Shown here one piece after another: positions 62,700 through 64,000 of a stretch of DNA of 64,000 nt (the first letter of the stretch is position 1; each line of letters starts with the position of its first letter). Origin of the DNA: Cyclobacteriaceae bacterium (lineage in GTDB: Bacteria; Bacteroidota; Bacteroidia; Cytophagales; Cyclobacteriaceae); NCBI GenBank assembly GCA_958296015.1, contig CATQIH010000013.1, positions 124,001-188,000 of the forward strand. The letters run 5' to 3'. Both the position numbers and the translations under genes were made by a program. The notes beneath the pieces are model-generated. The model was not told the DNA's origin. It made no database searches and worked only from the letters and a program-made list of their open reading frames with translations.

Positions 62700-63257
62700 A
62701 TGAGAAATATGGTTTTTTGCTTGCTTCTTGCTTTGTCGAGTTGCCAGGAAGATGCAGACTTGGCCAACGCTGCTTCTACTTACTTTCCGCAACAAATAGG
62801 CAACTGGTGGGAATACGAAGGAACACGTAGAGAGATAGTGGATACGCTGCAATGGCAGGGCTTATCATACTATGTATGGGCTACTACCTACAGCAGCAAC
62901 AACGATGCTTATGTTGATACGGCCTATTATCGCGTTGACCAGGATCAAAGAGTATATGTAAAATATGATATAACCCAGGCAGAAAGCCTCCTTTTTGACT
63001 TCTCATTGGACGCAGGAGAAACCCTTGAGGCTGACGGAAAGAAGATTACGCTCACCAGTACAAAAGCGAATATAAAACCAAGCAATACGCAAATTTCGGA
63101 CTGCTTTTCTTTTTATTATGATATTCCCGGATTGGCAGACGATGAGCATACCATTTATCTGGCACCTGGCATTGGCATTGTAAGCACGGTTCCTGATTAT
63201 GGTATTCCGCAGAAGCTCAGCAGCGCATTTGTAGGAGGAAAGATGGATACTTTTTGA
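62700..63257 (+). CDS. Lipoprotein of unknown function
   Basis: ATG 62700 gives a lipoprotein signal (MRNMVFCLLLALSSC); an upstream GTG at 62673 only extends it. The 185-residue mature domain begins with a motif common in Bacteroidota surface proteins (YFPQQIGNWWEYEG) and continues in strands (YYVWATTYSSNNDAYVDTAYYRVD; VYVKYDITQAESLLFDFSLDAGETLEADGKKITL), ending IYLAPGIGIVSTVPDYG. Two mature cysteines are few for a disulphide-rich fold. I know no function. It lies 183 bp past the putative IS4 end. Confidence 0.75.
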   Translation: MRNMVFCLLLALSSCQEDADLANAASTYFPQQIGNWWEYEGTRREIVDTLQWQGLSYYVWATTYSSNNDAYVDTAYYRVDQDQRVYVKYDITQAESLLFDFSLDAGETLEADGKKITLTSTKANIKPSNTQISDCFSFYYDIPGLADDEHTIYLAPGIGIVSTVPDYGIPQKLSSAFVGGKMDTF

Positions 63258-63260
63258 AAT

Positions 63261-63292
63261 AAAAAAAGCGGCACAGCTGTATTGTGCCGCTT
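63261..63292 (-). terminator. Terminator of the minus-strand lipoprotein gene
   Basis: Arms AAGCGGCAC and GTGCCGCTT (9 bp, 9-nt loop) are followed on the minus strand by a run of T (seven A on the plus strand at 63261-63267). It lies 78 bp beyond the stop of the gene ending at 63370. Confidence 0.85.
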
Positions 63293-63369
63293 GATGTCAA
63301 GTTTATTTTACTTTAGAACCTATAAGTATACTTTTAAATAAGTTTTGCTGTAAGTTAAATGTAATAAGG

Positions 63370-63945
63370 CTAACTATCGCAACCAACATATGCTTTAATA
63401 TATGGCCCACTACTACCTATCCAGTGAGCACTAGCTGATGGTTTTACATCTGATTCGCTACAGCTATTCACTTTAATAGCAGTAGTAGAAATATCTAGAA
63501 GTTTACCATCAAAATAAATAGAAGCAGATGCACCTGTTCTATATGGTGATCTGAATCTAGCTACTTTCCCAACTGTAATAATCTCATCAGAATTTCCTCG
63601 GTCGGAATTAAAAATCCATTTGTCAAGTTTTCCATCAAATATACCCGCAGCACAAACAACACTATAAGTTGGCGTTGTTCGCCCTGCTTGATTACTTTTT
63701 GATTTACCTTCATACATAGAGGCTGCAATATGGTCTGATATGAAGCGCATTGTTTCTTCTTGTGTAAGATTGACAGTTCCCAATTACTCGAGTATCATCT
63801 TATTTACCTCGTTTCCCGAGAAAATGAATTCTTGTGAACCAGTATCCTGTGAAGCATCTTCCATAAGCTCTTCACTTATTTGTTCATGTTCACATGATGT
63901 GATGAAGAAAATTGCTAAAAAGCAACCGAAAATAATCTTTTTCAT
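63370..63945 (-). pseudogene. Lipoprotein split by an in-frame stop codon
   Basis: ATG 63945 starts a lipoprotein (MKKIIFGCFLAIFFITSC) whose frame reads EFIFSGNEVNKMILE and meets a TAA at 63784-63786. The same frame continues without a gap as LGTVNLTQEETMRFISDHIAASMYEG for 137 codons to 63370. The second part has no signal peptide and no credible start except a TTG right after the stop. Its content is beta-rich with several Cys (CAAGIFDGKLDKWIF, VNSCSESDVKPSASAHWIG). The simplest reading is one lipoprotein of about 190 residues broken by one nonsense codon; two separate genes is the alternative. Confidence 0.6.
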
Positions 63946-64000
63946 GGCTATTAAGTTTGGTTTTATGTATATCATTTAAAAAATTTGCTATCTAAATATA

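Noticed and set aside
63261-63292. Terminator for the plus-strand lipoprotein at 62700
   Set aside because: The T-run exists only on the minus strand, so the hairpin serves the opposite gene; on the plus strand it would form a hairpin without a U-tract.

Overview
The window looks like the chromosome of a Bacteroidota bacterium, most likely order Cytophagales. The sequence shows a SusC/SusD pair, two proteins with C-terminal type IX secretion (T9SS) sorting domains, many lipoproteins with short lipoboxes, ECF sigma factors paired with membrane partner proteins, a separate two-gene atpD-atpC unit, DUF3078- and TMEM175-type proteins, and promoters of the Bacteroidota form TTTG-N20-TAnnTTTG. No rRNA, tRNA or CRISPR array was seen.

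Layout. 1-7.2 kb: a frameshifted membrane protein, an ECF sigma/membrane partner pair, a compact histidine kinase, a HemJ-like protein, coupled SCO1 and cytochrome c lipoproteins, and a second sigma/partner pair. 7.2-12.8 kb: an undecaprenyl-phosphate sugar transferase, a secreted esterase with PKD and T9SS domains, a beta-barrel protein, a TMEM175 channel and a cysteine-cluster protein. 12.9-20 kb: thrB-thrC, two near-identical Uma2 nucleases in tandem, an RluA pseudouridine synthase, and atpD-atpC. 20.2-34.1 kb: SusC, SusD, two giant FG-GAP/ASPIC-UnbV lipoproteins, a small lipoprotein and a vanadium-type haloperoxidase; this is the most system-like locus. 34.1-35.5 kb: a decayed stretch with a frameshifted TumE-like toxin, a short partner ORF and two tiny membrane proteins. 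35.5-41.5 kb: a pyruvate dehydrogenase operon (homodimeric E1, E2, E3). 41.7-46 kb: a signalling cluster (histidine kinase, LuxR-type regulator, a second response regulator, two unknown proteins). 46-50.2 kb: a secreted amidase, small lipoproteins, a thioesterase, a tandem palindrome array and a collagen-like lipoprotein. 50.2-53.5 kb: an accessory region with a minisatellite, a cassette-like gene between inverted repeats, and a damaged IS110 element. 53.6-57.2 kb: a beta-oxidation fusion enzyme under a MarR regulator, then an O-methyltransferase. 57.3-64 kb: a LysM lytic transglycosylase, a response regulator, a DUF3078 protein, a doubly broken IS4 element and lipoproteins.

Three signals stand out. 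First, a dispersed intergenic palindrome (core GCTTCAGT..ACTGAAGC) occurs at four loci plus a 36-bp tandem array, and its loop-closing base pair covaries between copies. Second, the SusCD/FG-GAP/haloperoxidase locus reads as one export and substrate-processing unit of unknown substrate. Third, accessory genes carry a striking number of precise lesions (frameshifts, in-frame stops, a 14-bp insertion), while the housekeeping genes are intact. No wholly novel defence or mobile system could be demonstrated from the sequence alone.
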